64,000 nt of DNA, taken from contig NMRA01000019.1 in the NCBI GenBank assembly GCA_002633005.1, positions 1,379,372 through 1,443,371 on the forward strand. The letters are read 5' to 3'. The position numbers and the translations under genes were made by a program. This DNA is from Phoronis australis (Eukaryota; Phoronida; Phoronidae). Shown here piece by piece: positions 46,500-58,519 of this stretch (its first letter is position 1; every line of letters starts with the position of its first letter). Under the pieces are notes generated by a model that was not told the DNA's origin, made no database searches, and worked only from the letters and a program-made list of their open reading frames with translations.

Positions 46500-49400
46500 A
46501 TGCAAGCTTGGACAGTTTTTGCTCTTTCCTTATTATCAATTTTCTTGAAAGGTGAGTACACGAGTTGTCTGCAGCGACTAAGTAAGCGTGCAAAGTTCTT
46601 AGTTGTTAATGTCAGTCACCCACGTACATGTACACATGCAGTGACCAGCGTCTCTAGCTGGCCCTAAGAGACGCAGAAGCTCCTATAGAACCTTTACACG
46701 TCGGAAGCTTTTTGGCGAATTATGCCTCACACTGATTAAAACTTCAAAGTCATCGTTGTTATAAGTACCTACAGGATGTATTGCGCATAGAGGGACATGT
46801 CTGGAGGCGGTCGACGACTTTAATTCCTTCCAACTCGAACAAATACTCCCGTAACTAAACTTGTTTCGAGCAGTTCTTCCTTGAGTTCCCGAATTAGGCA
46901 TCTGGCCATTTTTACACTGCCCCCACTCCTATTTTACCGCCGACGATAGGAGCACGCGCAGTGTTGTCTGACTTCATTCATTCTGCACAGACTTCAGATG
47001 CTGCTTTTCGCGACCTGTTCAATCAGACTATGGGTGGATTGTAAGCCTTGACCACGAAGAGAGCAGGCGATTCCAGTGTAACAGAGAAGGAATAAATAAT
47101 CTAATGAGTGGCGAAAACACTCAATGCAAAGAATTTTCTGTGGTGGTGTAATAGCACCAATATAGATGGATTTTCGACACAATATTTCATGGCGCCGAAA
47201 GCCGACGCAAAAAAGCGCTTCACATCAAGATGCCTGGAACGCGATGAACAGACTACATGTAAATTGCATCATGGTTCTCTGCCACTGAAACCTGCTCATC
47301 AGGTATTTTTAGGGTTTGTTTGATAAAGATTTAATTTCTGTTCATATGAAGGCATTTTCTTGTAGTTTTAAATTTAGAAAAAGATATGTAAACTCTTTCT
47401 CACTTTGTCTATTTTTCTCCCACAAGGCAAAGCGCGTTCCCGTATTTAGTATCGAAAACCTACACGTAGCACATTTCCCTCAAGCATTTGAATGTGAGCG
47501 CAAGCGCGCAATAACAGGTATCACAAGTGGGAGGGAGAACATAAACCCTGTGCTAACCACAGAGTTTTTCCTTGGCGCGTATTTCAAAATTCATGAATTT
47601 TGTAATTTTTTTCTGGAAATTTCCTCACAGTGGAAAGTGGATTACTGTACACTAGGGAATTGTTTAAAAGGTATTTTAACGAGCTTTCGCGATCCATGCG
47701 TCACAGCAGTGTTAAAGCTGCGTATTTAGTATACAGCTTTGCACCAAGACTATTTACTAGAAAACTAGTTCTTGGTGATGTAAGATTATACCAGAAGCAA
47801 AATATACACATTTTATTTCGTACAGTAAGTAATTATTATTTGCTTACCTGGCAGCTTATTGTTTTTAATTATAAACACCAAAGATATTATCAAAATGTAG
47901 AAAGCAACAGGGTGTAATAGTAATATAAAATGGAAATGAACTGGAGAGGTTACATGAATGAATACTTAAGCCTACTGGAAAATAATTTTCACGAATGATT
48001 CAATAGATTTCCTCACTATAAAGACGAAGATGTCAGAAAAATGGATCCCTAAGAGTTGCTGTGAAGAATTTAGTCAGCATTTACTCAAAGTTATACAGCT
48101 GTATTATTAATAGGACCTTCGGTGCCGTTTCGTACAAGTACATTCTTCAATAAAAATCAGGATGCAGTGACATTTACAAAAAATATACTATCTATCCGAA
48201 TTTTGTAGACAACGATTTCCGATAGATAAAAATGACCAAATGTAGCTTTGAAATGTACTGTGGATACCTCATTACATTGGATGCAGTGTGTAGGACTATC
48301 CAAAGTTTAGAAATAAAACAAACTTATTTAGAAAGGAAACGTTAGTGATCCTAAAACAAGTAGGGTGGCTTATCGTAAACAAGAGATACTAGAACACATT
48401 TCTACGATTACTTTGTTACTAAAGAACATGCACTCTTTGAAAATAACAGTATTCATAACAATAAGACAATGCTATTTTGAACGCCCATTGCAAACAAAAA
48501 ATTGTCATGGTCAATAGTCGAGAATGAAAAGCGGGACAACTGGGTCTAAGGCAAAACGCATCGGTGAGATGTACTCGCAACACAAAAACCCTCCTGACGG
48601 TATTCTTTGTCGAACGGAGACTTAACACCAAAAAGTTTGCGTTTTTTTGTTTTTTTTTTCAGTCGAATGGAAAATTTATGGTGACGCAAAAGCTCATGAA
48701 ACGTCCAGAATTTTCTTCTTAGTTGAACGAAAAACATGTATCTTTTACAACGTAAATTTTAATTTGTTTCGACTATATTTCACGGGTTGAGGTAAATATC
48801 ACAGTTAATGTTAACGTTCAGAAATGGCATTAACAAGTAAACATTGGACAAATAAATTATTTTAGAAACAATTGAAAGTGTTATTAATAAATACATGATT
48901 ACACGCTCACACGCTTGGTTACGCAACTACGATTGACTTTTTTGAAAGTTACTTAAACCAACATGTTAGTGGGGTATAATCTCGGCATTTATAATTGCTG
49001 AACAAAAAACACTCAGAAACATGGATATGAAGCTTGAAGGGCTGTAGAGTAGTATTTGCCAAAATAATAGGATTTCTGTAAGAATGCCATGAATCTCATT
49101 AACGCGTGTTATTTGACTCAGCTGAGAGTGTTCAACTTTATTGCATAAGTAAATGTTTCGAATCTGCTTTGATTCTAATTAAAGTGAACTTAATTTACTC
49201 GACGAGAATGCATGTTTTATACTCGTCATTGTCAAGCAAGGAAGTTTTCTGATACATTTGTGACACATACAGTAGTACGACCTCAAAGGGCACCTAACAG
49301 TTATGAACATGGTGGTTTAAAAGGTAGACCCATATCTTCAAGTGCAGCGGAACGTAACGTTAACGAACGTTTATATTTCCAGACTTTGGCGTGACATCCC

Positions 49401-52400
49401 TCAAGGTGACAGTGCCTGATGAAATCTTTGCTATCAATGGGGGCGCAGCCGTATTCGAAATCAGTTACAGTTTAAGCTCGCGAGAAAGTTTCCACAGTGT
49501 CACGTTATTGAATGACATCAATATCGTGTTTAGTGCACCCGCCATAGCGTATGGCCAATACTTTCCTAATGGAAGATTTTCTGGGCTCTACGAGTCTCGC
49601 TGTTCTACAGATTACTCCGCTGGCAAAACTCGGTTCAGTATCACCATATCACATGTTGCACCTGGTGATGAGGGCAGCTATGTAGTGGAGATGACCAGAG
49701 ACCAGAACATTCATGGTGATCGGGTTGATACACAACTAGTTATAGACTGTAAGTGCTTGCCTGTACTACCACAGTGTTAAACTAACTGCCGGGATCCAGG
49801 GTATTATTTTACAACACAACTTGTTCAAAAAACACTGAGTGGTGGACAGCAAATCGCTTGTTAAACCAAGAAAACATTGCTGGTTATTGGCTGTTTCGAA
49901 AAATGATGGTAGGGTATTTGCTGTTTAAAGATTAGTATTTTCAAAATAAATGGACCTCATATCAGATAAAGTGATACGTCTTATCCTTATCCCTAACCAT
50001 TATTATTTATGCTGTGACGCGCTAGAGTGTATTGGTATCGAACGAGTGCGGAAGGTTCATTCGAGCCAATGTTAACAACTTAACTCCATTAAGGTCATTG
50101 AGGAGCTAACTCTGCCAGAGTTGACTAGCTATTCCATTTAAAAACTTAAGATTGAATGCGTTTGTGTAACGTTTTGAAAAAATAAGATCGAAAACTTAGT
50201 GCACGCTTTTTTCTGTTTTAACGTGAAGTGCAGATTTCAAGAGGAATCAAAACGCAGACAAGGAGAAAAACATTTTTTTGGCTTCACACAAAATCTTTGC
50301 AAAGAATCGAACGATACTAAAATAATATGTGTAAGTCAATGTCATAACGTAAAAAAATTACCAAGATTATAATTCATCCCAGAATATTCATCTCCAAGTC
50401 AGTTGAAATTTCAATAATTTTTGTTTTACATTTCATACATTGGTTCTTTTAAAGGTCGAAAATGTTAATCCATTATAAGGAATCACCACTAGTACACGCG
50501 CGCCCCCTAGTTATTGTAGATTTTCCGAATAGTCCCATTGTACATCTAAAACAACCAGGTATGGTGTGGTCTTCACAAGCAGTATGTCGTCTGATCTGTC
50601 CTTCTTCTTGCCATGGGATGCGCTTAAGTATCGTCCACACACAGACTTACGAATCCTAAACAAGTTACTCCTGGGAAGAGTTGTCGCTAGGTTTGGAGGC
50701 TTCGTGGATGCTAGCACAACTCATCTCACTTGTGACAAATAACTCAACGTTATGAATGTAGAATAACTTGTTCTAGGGTAACTTGCGTCACTTGTGTTCA
50801 ATAACGCTAGGTCCTGACTAAAAATCAAGACATCGCGAGATTACATGGGATGTCGCCGTGGAGTTTAAATGAGAACACGTGTTGGTGGCTCATTTTTTCT
50901 AGACACGAGACAGCTACTGAACTCTATCCTCGTCTGAGTCTTCTTTTGTGTACCGTATTCGCATCAGCTGCCCATGCACAGAGCGACAACCCAAGTTATT
51001 GGAGGGTTTTGCGAACGCTCTACTTAAAATTGGTGTAAGTTGCACAAGTACGAGTTGTTCTATGGTAGGCTGTATGTGGACGGGACAGTGCACGTTGTTC
51101 TAGGGTAGGCTGTGTGTGGACGGGACCTATGTCATTCACAAAATTGGCAACTGTTTGATCTATACGAATTTTGAATTGTTAAAGCGAGACGACTAAATGT
51201 CTGTATTGCACCATCTGCAGTTCTCCCACGCTTACCATATATATCTGGAGATCCCACATCACCCGTCCTTGGTGGAGCAGGACCAACTGTCCTCACGTGC
51301 ACTGCCAACTTGGGCAAACCACAGGCATCTATGGTGTGGTCACGTCGGATTGGTAGCGGTGCATACACAAATATAACGAAGAATGTTAACATTACTACCA
51401 CCAACAACAATGATGGAACCACTAACGGCAACAGCATACTCACGGTCAACTTGGATACAGCTGATGATGGTGTACAGTTCAGATGTCAAGTGTCCAACAG
51501 ACAGGCTACTTTGTCAGCTGAAACTGGGGCCATTAAGGTGACTGGTAAGTTCCTATCTAAATTGTGTTGGGCTACTTTTGCTGTTATCCGAAACTGGGAC
51601 CATTAAATGAACTGGTACGTCTTTTGAATTGGGGCCAGGTACTTGTCTCAACAAATTTGGATATATCATTCATTCGGGTTAGGAATGTTTCCTTGAGACC
51701 ACATTCCTCTCGTACAGTAGCTGTACAAGGTGTCGTGATCACATCTTGCCAAGTACTAGGTCTTTTGGGGCCTATAAGCAATAGAAGTGTAGCTTGTTTT
51801 CCATGTAGATTTCGAGTTGACATTTACTTTTCAAGAGCGACTGCATGGCTATTTTTAAACAGTGAAAACTACATGTTGGCATCAGAAAAACTTCATATGG
51901 AAAACGTGTTTGTTAATCAGGAAACCGTTGTGACCAGCACTCATGGCTCGTGAACTGCAGATAGTAAATTAAAGGTTGACTTCATTCTGGGACAGCTGTC
52001 AAAACAGTGCTCATGTTGGTAGAATTTACTAGTAAGACCGGTATAGAAAGAAAAAAATATCAAGTTAAGTGAGATCTTGTTTTGCACTAGTTCGATTTTG
52101 CATAATCTCATAGTCGTTGAACATGAAGACATGAGCAATTACATTCCAATTTTTATGGGTGGCGCACCATAGCTGGCTGGGGGCTATAGCCTCACATATT
52201 TCTGTGATGCACCGCCCACAATTATGTACGAGTCAGTCTTGTGCTAGCCTTCTCCCGTGCCTACTTCAACATCAGTAAGGAAACAGAGTGTTTACTTACA
52301 TGTATAATGATGGACCGAAATGTATTGTTCACTCATTTGTATAAACACAACATTTTAGCCCCTGTGCCTGTTACCGATGACAACATTCAAGTATGTCAGA

Positions 52401-52664
52401 CGTTTATCACTCAGTGTACTTCACTATTTGACTACTACATCAATGATCAAGTCAGTTTGACGTGTGGTGTCACGTCATCTCCACCCATTCCCACACCTCA
52501 CGAGTACACGTGGTACCAGCAAGACATTGGAGGGAGAGTTATCAGTGGGCCCGACCTCTCTTTCAAAATCACTGAATCTGAAACTGTCTACGTGTGTAGT
52601 GCGTCCAACACTGTGCGTGGTGTGACGAACACGGTGTCCAAACAAGTCACAATCAGGGGTGCAG
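46500..52664 (+). CDS. Ig-superfamily secreted/surface receptor, three Ig domains (3' end unresolved)
   Basis: Exon 1, 46500-46551, encodes a signal peptide (MQAWTVFALSLLSIFLK) and ends AAAG|gtgagt in phase 1. Each following exon is one Ig-like domain in symmetric phase 1. 49383-49748 is a V-like domain ending in PGDEGSYVVEMTRDQ. 51221-51544 has TVLTCTANLGKP, MVWSRR and DDGVQFRCQVSN. 52359-52664 has VSLTCGVTSS, YTWYQQD and ETVYVCSASN. Domains 2 and 3 keep the canonical Cys-Trp-Cys core. Domain 1 lacks both canonical cysteines (FEIS and YVV at those positions). Domain 2 has several N-x-S/T sites (e.g. NITKNVNITT). Such V-C2-C2 proteins act in adhesion or immune recognition at the cell surface. 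I found no transmembrane exon, so membrane anchoring is unproven. Two symmetric mini-exons probably follow (separate entry). Confidence 0.8.
51054..51126. repeat. 40-bp tandem duplication in Ig-gene intron
   Basis: GTTGTTCTATGGTAGGCTGT... at 51054-51086 recurs at 51094-51126 with two or three changes, about 100 bases upstream of the domain-2 exon. Confidence 0.8.
51580..51630 (+). pseudogene. Decayed duplicate of the domain-2 exon end
   Basis: CCGAAACTGGGACCATTAAA followed by TGAACTGGTACGT mirrors the true exon 3 end (GAAACTGGGGCCATTAAGG, then TGACTGGTAAGT) about 66 bases upstream. The copy includes a mutated splice donor, evidence of a local duplication across the exon/intron border. Confidence 0.5.
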
Positions 52665-53031
52665 GTAGGTGTGAACACGCAGTTGGTTGATTGTTATTTC
52701 GATGACGAATGGCTGCTAGAGGTTCCGACATATTAGTAACCCATCGGTCGACCAATAATTACGTTACATTCTTCACCTTATATTATGTGGATGTCGCAGA
52801 TTTTGGAAAGAAATAATAGACTTATTAGAAGAACTTGTTGCGAATTGGTAGAGCAATAATCAGACCTAAAATTGTTTGCGATAATGACATAACTCTTAAT
52901 TAATTTCAGAAATAATTATTTCCATAACAATAATAAGTTTGACAGAACTGGTTTGAGACTACTTAGTGCCGGTGCTATTGTCGTTTTGTTTCATGGATCA
53001 GTTTCATGTATTTGTCCTGTACTACTTTTAG

Positions 53032-55808
53032 CAAAACCTACGAGATCACTGCCAGAGGACACAATGCCTTCTAAAGACAGTAAGCTAAGCGTTAAGGTTA
53101 CGTGTACCTTTGCTTAAAATGTTGTCTTCTTGAAAAATCTAAGTAACTACCAACTGTCATGGTATGAAAGTAGGCCTATTGTCTTTTCTAAAACTACGAG
53201 CGAAGGCAAATCTATTATTTTCATTCCCAACACTATGCCATTATGGTGACGTGGCTGTTCGTTTTTTGAAAGATACGTTGATAGCGAAGAAGTCCCTACA
53301 TTAGCATTCATCAAACTTTCTGCATTAAGGCTTTGATAAAAACCATGTCTGGGATTTTTCATATTTAGCACCAACGTTTTTGTTTGCGCTTTTCTGAGGA
53401 TAACACGGCAGGCACTCAATTTTAATTTAAAACTAAAAAATAACGAAAGCTCTAACAAAAAATCCGAGAAACACTTTTAACATTATGACATTGTGCTGTC
53501 AAAAATTCAAATGCAGTTAATAGTGATAGTCCCTTTCTCGAGATATTGTCTTTCCAAGTTTGAAGTCGGTCTCTAACAGCAATCGTTAAAACACGATTTA
53601 ATCTCAACAGTCGAACACTCACTGTTTTATTCTCGAATACAGGTTCTTGTCTTGGGCTAATGCAATGAAAATGTCTCGGTAAAATACGCTCGAAATTACA
53701 AGTATAAGTTAAATGGGGAAAGCGTGGCCTTAAATTACGCTCAGATTTACTAGCATAAACGCTTGAAATTACTTATCTAGCTCCCATACTTAAATCTTAG
53801 CCAATGACGCACACCTTTAAAAGTCACGCATGCTGGCACTTATGCCTTTCGTGCCGGAGCAAGCCATTGCAGGAATATCGGCGGTTGTCGCTCAGAGAAG
53901 TGAACGTAGGCAAACTCAAAGACAACCGAGCTCTTCCTACCCACTCAAGACGGCACCTGGAAGCCGAACATAATTTTACGGGGGCACTTTCCCCAAACGA
54001 TCCACCTTGTCGAATCACCCTTTAACCTCGCAGTCACTGTGCTGTATTCAGGGTTCCTTCTTTAGGTATTTTTTTTACAAAATGACAATTTATCAAAGTG
54101 GAAAGAAGGCCCACCATACCAAACTACTCGTTACCGTCGCTTCAGCCTCTGCAATATATCGATTTTTCTTCTTTGGGATGTTTTTTCAAAATGACATTTA
54201 TTTTATCAAAATGGAAACTAAACGTGGTTGGCATACTGCCAAACCGGAACTTGGAGAGCGTTGTCCAAAGCCGACCAATGTAGGTGGAGATTTGTAGTTC
54301 AGCAAGTCACCTTTGACAGAATTAAAAGCAACGTTGTGCACATCAGGGAATAGAAATGCTATACGAGAGTTGTGTCACAGGATTTTATGACGTTTTGTTA
54401 AGTCGTGAGGTTTTTTAATTCAAACGACCCCGCGTTCGGTTGGCAATCTTCAGTTCCAGGTTTCCGGTTGCTGGCTTCACATACAGTTGTACTGGTGGCC
54501 AACATGCGGGCTTCATTTTGCATTCATTTTCGTTTTACGCGGCTTAAGAATGAAGAAATGTGTCCGGAATTGAATTAGTTGTCAGAGTTTGGGTGACAAA
54601 CATGAGGGCTTTGCATTGTGGGAGAACTATGATGGCCTATTTGACGGTTTGAGTGACTGGTTGCCCGTTAGTAACAGATTTCCCAAGAGCGGTTTTTTCA
54701 TTAGAAAACAGCTACGCACTTGTGTGAAATTAAATATAGGCCTATTTGCAACCCTGGCATTTTTGCTGAATTCACTGACAATATTTTTAAGGGCTACACG
54801 TAATCTTAATTCCGACATTTAAGTGCTTTGAAGGACTATTTGACGGTTTGATTGACAGGTTTCACATAAACAAACCGTGTGTGTTAGTGACAGCCTCTTG
54901 GAGCGGTGCTTAGAAAACAACTCACATGTATATATTCTAGGTGTTTATGTGAAATTAAATATATTTGAAACTCTCACACATTTTGCCAAATGCATAGATA
55001 ACGTTTTTAAGGGTTTCACGTAATCTTAATTCTAACATTGTAGTGCTTTCAACTTGTCATCAGGGCCGTGTTTTTAACTTAATCTGATTTCTACGCGTTA
55101 TTCTTTTTATTCGTTAAACAATTACACAATAGCTCATGATTGACAGTAGACCTTTGGTCCGTTCCAAGAAACTGACTTAAGTTCATTTTTGACTGAAGTC
55201 TAAGACTTGTCTTAACTTCCATACTTTGAAACTTCCCCATCTGGTAAGATAGTTGAAATTAAGACAAAACTTTTATTAAAAACTTAATTCAAACTTAAGA
55301 TCTCTTTCTTGAAATGGTCTCGAGACAAATTTAAGTTTTATCTTAAAATTTACTAAAATTTGAGATATGTCTTAGCTAAGCTTTGTTGGAACGGGCCCCT
55401 TATTCACGCAATCGCTATGTTAGTGGTGAGTCTATTTTTAGGTTTAAAAACGATACATTAGGGGCATAAATACATGCATAAAGAGGCACGCGAAGAAATC
55501 ACGCTTTAGGCTGTGACTACATTGTTTTCGGGCTTTAAAAAACCCCGAAAAGATGTTCACTTTTAAAATGGCGACTGCGTGAATAAGGTGTACAGTAGGC
55601 CTATGATACTCGCAGTGATTCATGGGTATTGTTGCCATACTTATCAGTGATGGTTTTGGGTGATTGTGATACATGTACAGTACGTGTTGATTGCTTCTAA
55701 ATAACATTGACAACAAAGCATTGCTTAAGACTTGTGGCCGGTTGATTATTGCGAACTCTCATTATCTTCCAGCATCAACGAAAGCAAAGATTTCGGATAA
55801 AAGCACAG
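53032..55808 (+). CDS. Probable mini-exons continuing the Ig-receptor gene
   Basis: 53032-53079 (acceptor tactacttttag, donor gtaagc, 48 bases) reads AKPTRSLPEDTMPSKD. 55773-55808 (acceptor attatcttccag, donor gtactg, 36 bases) reads TSTKAKISDKST. Both are symmetric phase 1, matching the Ig exons. They could be skipped or included without shifting the frame, adding Ser/Thr/Lys-rich stalk segments. Where the protein ends is unclear: phase-1 acceptors at about 56781 and 57581 lead to short tails (DGMPPVFLQLFRLKP and DVHEEITTQ) with stops, either of which could be a terminal exon. Confidence 0.4.
54632..55050. repeat. About 200-bp tandem duplication
   Basis: Two diverged head-to-tail copies (54632-54833 and 54834-55050). 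Shared landmarks in order are ACTATTTGACGGTTTGA-type start, TTAGAAAACA, GTGAAATTAAATATA, TTTTTAAGGG, CACGTAATCTTAATTC and GTGCTTT. It lies in the presumed intron between the mini-exons. A plus-strand frame at 54589-54822 is a by-product. Confidence 0.75.
55156..55397. mobile_element. MITE with GGYCCGTTCCAA ends
   Basis: GGTCCGTTCCAA at 55156-55167 and the reverse complement GGCCCGTTCCAA at the right end (55386-55397) frame a 242-bp AT-rich noncoding interior full of CTTAAG/AAGACTT motifs. Structure and size fit a non-autonomous DNA transposon; the superfamily is undetermined. Confidence 0.6.
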
Positions 55809-56122
55809 GTACTGTTCTAGTAACTGGCTACCTGCCTAAACGACTTGAATGCTATTAACGATTTAATTGTATTCTAAATATACCCCAAGTCACGGTCGGG
55901 GGTCACGTTAAACATCGCATAAGCCGCGTAAACGGACTCGGATTTCTTGCACGTGATATTATCGTTCTTAGATAACCAGACCCACCATAAACGCACTGGG
56001 GTTGACGATTTTTGCTTAATTTTCGATTTGAAAGTTTTTGAATAGCATATTTGAATTATTCATGAAAAGTAGACGTTGAATGGTTTATGAATATTTAAAA
56101 TCGGACAAGAAATGTAACTTAC

Positions 56123-56293
56123 AGCATAGCGCGTGAATTTTAACTGAATGTTGTCCAGAGCTTGCGCGTTGTTCTGTGCCTCATTACTTCTGTGGAGTGT
56201 GCAACATAGTAGACCAATTACCAAACCAGCAAAGAGCGTTGAAATTTCAGGTAGGCCAAGTGTCATCGTGCAATTTTTGGCATGAGCATACAC
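56123..56293 (-). CDS. Candidate first exon of a signal-anchored membrane protein
   Basis: On the minus strand an ATG-initiated frame (56293, or internal ATG 56266) reads MTLGLPEISTLFAGLVIGLL, then CCTLHRSNEAQNNAQALDNI and QLKFTRYA, before a strong gtaagt donor at 56122. A hydrophobic segment followed by a polar, Gln/Asn-rich helix resembles the start of a type II membrane protein. No second exon was found, and it lies antisense within the presumed 3' part of the Ig gene. Confidence 0.3.
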
Positions 56294-57766
56294 GGAAGTT
56301 TGATTCTTGAGTAAGAGTAGACAAAGCGTTAACGCCTTTCAGGCTTCATTTATTGCAACCACCCTTCAACGCTGTTATGGTCCACGTGCTGTCCACGCTG
56401 TCGGGACTCTCAATGTCTTGTGACAATAAACGACATTTAGTTCAAACTCGCAACAAACACGATGCAAAATCTTTTTGGCATCTTAAAAATCTTTAAGTTG
56501 AAATTGGTCTTCTCGTCAGTCAAGTGGCAAGAAACACGATCGATCATGTAACTGAACTATCGCAAATACTGATTTCGAACGCTAATATGGAACACCACTT
56601 TGATAACATCCTCGAAGATTCATCTTGCAAGATTGGTGAATTCCCAGAGGGACACGCTAGTTCACTTCAAGGTCCAGCTTGTGTTGTGTATGCCAGGGTT
56701 TATCACCGCGGATGTCTTATTGAATGTACATGTAGCCCGGGTCGCCTTTCCTAGTCTGACATATATTTAACAATATTTTCAGATGGGATGCCACCAGTCT
56801 TTCTCCAGCTGTTCCGACTGAAACCATAACCAATCCCTTCTACCGCTTGACTTCATCAAGCTGACAACGTGTTTTTGTTTGATTGAGAGTCTTTGGTATT
56901 AATTTTCTTATGAATACATACTCCAGAGTATAAGAAACTCACACTCGAGTAGGCCTATCCAACTTGACTGCAATGTTCATAAAGATATGCCACGTATTTG
57001 AAAGCCACAAAATCGACGAGAAAAAGTTTGTTTGTGATTATGCTGGCTCAAGATGAATTCGAACTCATGACCTCAGCGGTCGTTTTTACCTCCTGTAAAA
57101 TTAGATAATATTCCAATTCTTGGGTTAACGGAACCCAACCCTTTTCTCATGACGTACATGTAGAACTGAAATAGAACTCAAACTATGATGTATATTTATC
57201 ATCAATAATCAATGACAAACGATATAATTATGCAGATGATAGTCAAGTAAAGCATCGTACACAACGACTGTGTTCCATAATGAGTAGTATTGGTACTACG
57301 CCAGTGTTTCAAATGTTTATATCTTTTAATGATTCATATAAACAATGTGTGAACAATGTGTGTAAGAAATGCAAAAATAAAGGTGCATGTGCTTTTGTTT
57401 GAATAATACAATTGTATATTACCATGCAAACATTTTCAAAGCACTTTGTATTCAACTGCACGTTTTCAATATAATGACGCACAAAGAACAGATTTCCAAG
57501 ATTCCCTAAGCGTACATGTATTAATCTGCAGCCTCTATGTTTTTAAGTACAGAATCGAACAAGTCAACTTATCACCTAACAGATGTTCATGAGGAAATTA
57601 CCACCCAGTAGTTTTCAAGTGAACATGAAAATCTCAATTTTATTTTTTAGTAAGTTTGGAACCAAATCGTTTCCATGTTTGGACGTACCTAGATCATACC
57701 TGCGTCCCTTGTCTGAGCTACCTGAAGTTGCCATCAATGTCACTGACAGGTTGGCAAAGTACTAAA

Positions 57767-58186
57767 TAGTACCGGCATTTTCCGTAGATAAGTCCATCCA
57801 ATCTGGCCGAGTAAACGCCCATGGCGGTTTATTTGGTGTTCAACTTCTGGTGTCAAGTTTCCAGATAAATGGGGTTCATTCGGAAAAAATCCCTTTAAAA
57901 GCCCACTGAGCATCAACTTTTTGTCACAAATTCAATTTTCTAGAACATTTATCACTTACAAAAACGAACAAGGTGTTGGAGAACTATGCATTTGTTAAAA
58001 TAGAATTTAAAAGCAGTTTTTAATAAAAATGTCAATGTCAGCAAAACTATAACTTTCAGTTTACAAGACCCCTCCCCTTTTTCGAATAAACGCCCGGGGG
58101 TTTGTTTTGCTGTTACTAAAACACTTGTAAAATTTCATTTTCCTAATACAAGCCCATGGGCTTATCTACAGAAAATCCCGGTACCA
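57767..58186. mobile_element. 420-bp MITE with about 30-bp terminal inverted repeats
   Basis: The left end (TAGTACCGGCATTTTCCGTA, then GATAAGTCCAT) is matched by the reverse complement of the right end (TGGTACCGGGATTTTCTGTA, then GATAAGCCCAT) with about four mismatches. Inside, AAACGCCCATGGCGG and AAACGCCCGGGGGTTT form a second related pair. No coding sequence. The overlapping frame at 57583-57765 ends exactly at the left border. Confidence 0.75.
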
Positions 58187-58462
58187 CATCATCTGTTACG
58201 CGGTTGGATTGACATGGGTGCAGGTGCAGAAATAATTCTTTATATTTTGTATTCGAAACTTTAGCTATTATGACATATCCAGTCAAACAAAATATTTCTA
58301 GAAACCTTGGTTTTGGTCGGAGCTTTTTAAGGATACATCAAACGGTAAGTATGCGTCATTAAGGTTACGTGACGTAGTCATACATACACAAAACATGCCG
58401 AGAGTGGCGTACTGTACATGTAGGCCCGGCTACAGTACATGTACATGAAGTTATATTCCACA

Positions 58463-58514
58463 AGACATTATTTCGCGTATCCGAAGGTCGAGGTCCATAC
58501 GCGGAATAATGTCT
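58463..58514. ncRNA. Long perfect-type hairpin, RNA-like
   Basis: AGACATTATTTCGCGTAT (58463-58480) pairs with ATACGCGGAATAATGTCT (58497-58514) over 18 bp with one G-T-type mismatch, around a 16-base loop. The compact stem-loop could be transcribed, or could be the core of a small element. CpG in the stem is high for the region. No family match can be claimed. Confidence 0.3.
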
Positions 58515-58519
58515 CTACG

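Noticed and set aside
46683-46905. Minus-strand frames beginning near 46905 (MARCLIRELKEELLETSLVT) opposite the Ig gene start
   Set aside because: Two overlapping frames look equally plausible and no second exon was found; a divergent gene is possible but unsupported.
47190-47520. Plus-strand ATG exon (MAPKADAKKRFTSRC) and a following block (KRVPVFSIENLHVAHFPQAF)
   Set aside because: Splice sites are weak, the blocks lie inside intron 1 of the Ig gene, and no family is recognised.
50530-50743. Plus-strand frame with SSDLSFFLPWDALKYRPHTD and LGRVVARFGGFVDASTTH
   Set aside because: Strikingly protein-like but without splice partners or an identifiable domain; possibly an element relic in the Ig-gene intron.
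51564-51953. 129-codon frame after the domain-2 exon
   Set aside because: Intron read-through beyond a good gtaagt donor.
52930-53031. Hydrophobic stretch (GAIVVLF...CPVLLLA) just before the first mini-exon, resembling a transmembrane segment
   Set aside because: It is the polypyrimidine tract of the intron, and the upstream acceptor would give the wrong phase.
57050-57115. tRNA-like B box (GAGTTCGAATTC on minus)
   Set aside because: No A box or cloverleaf can be drawn; at best a SINE fragment.
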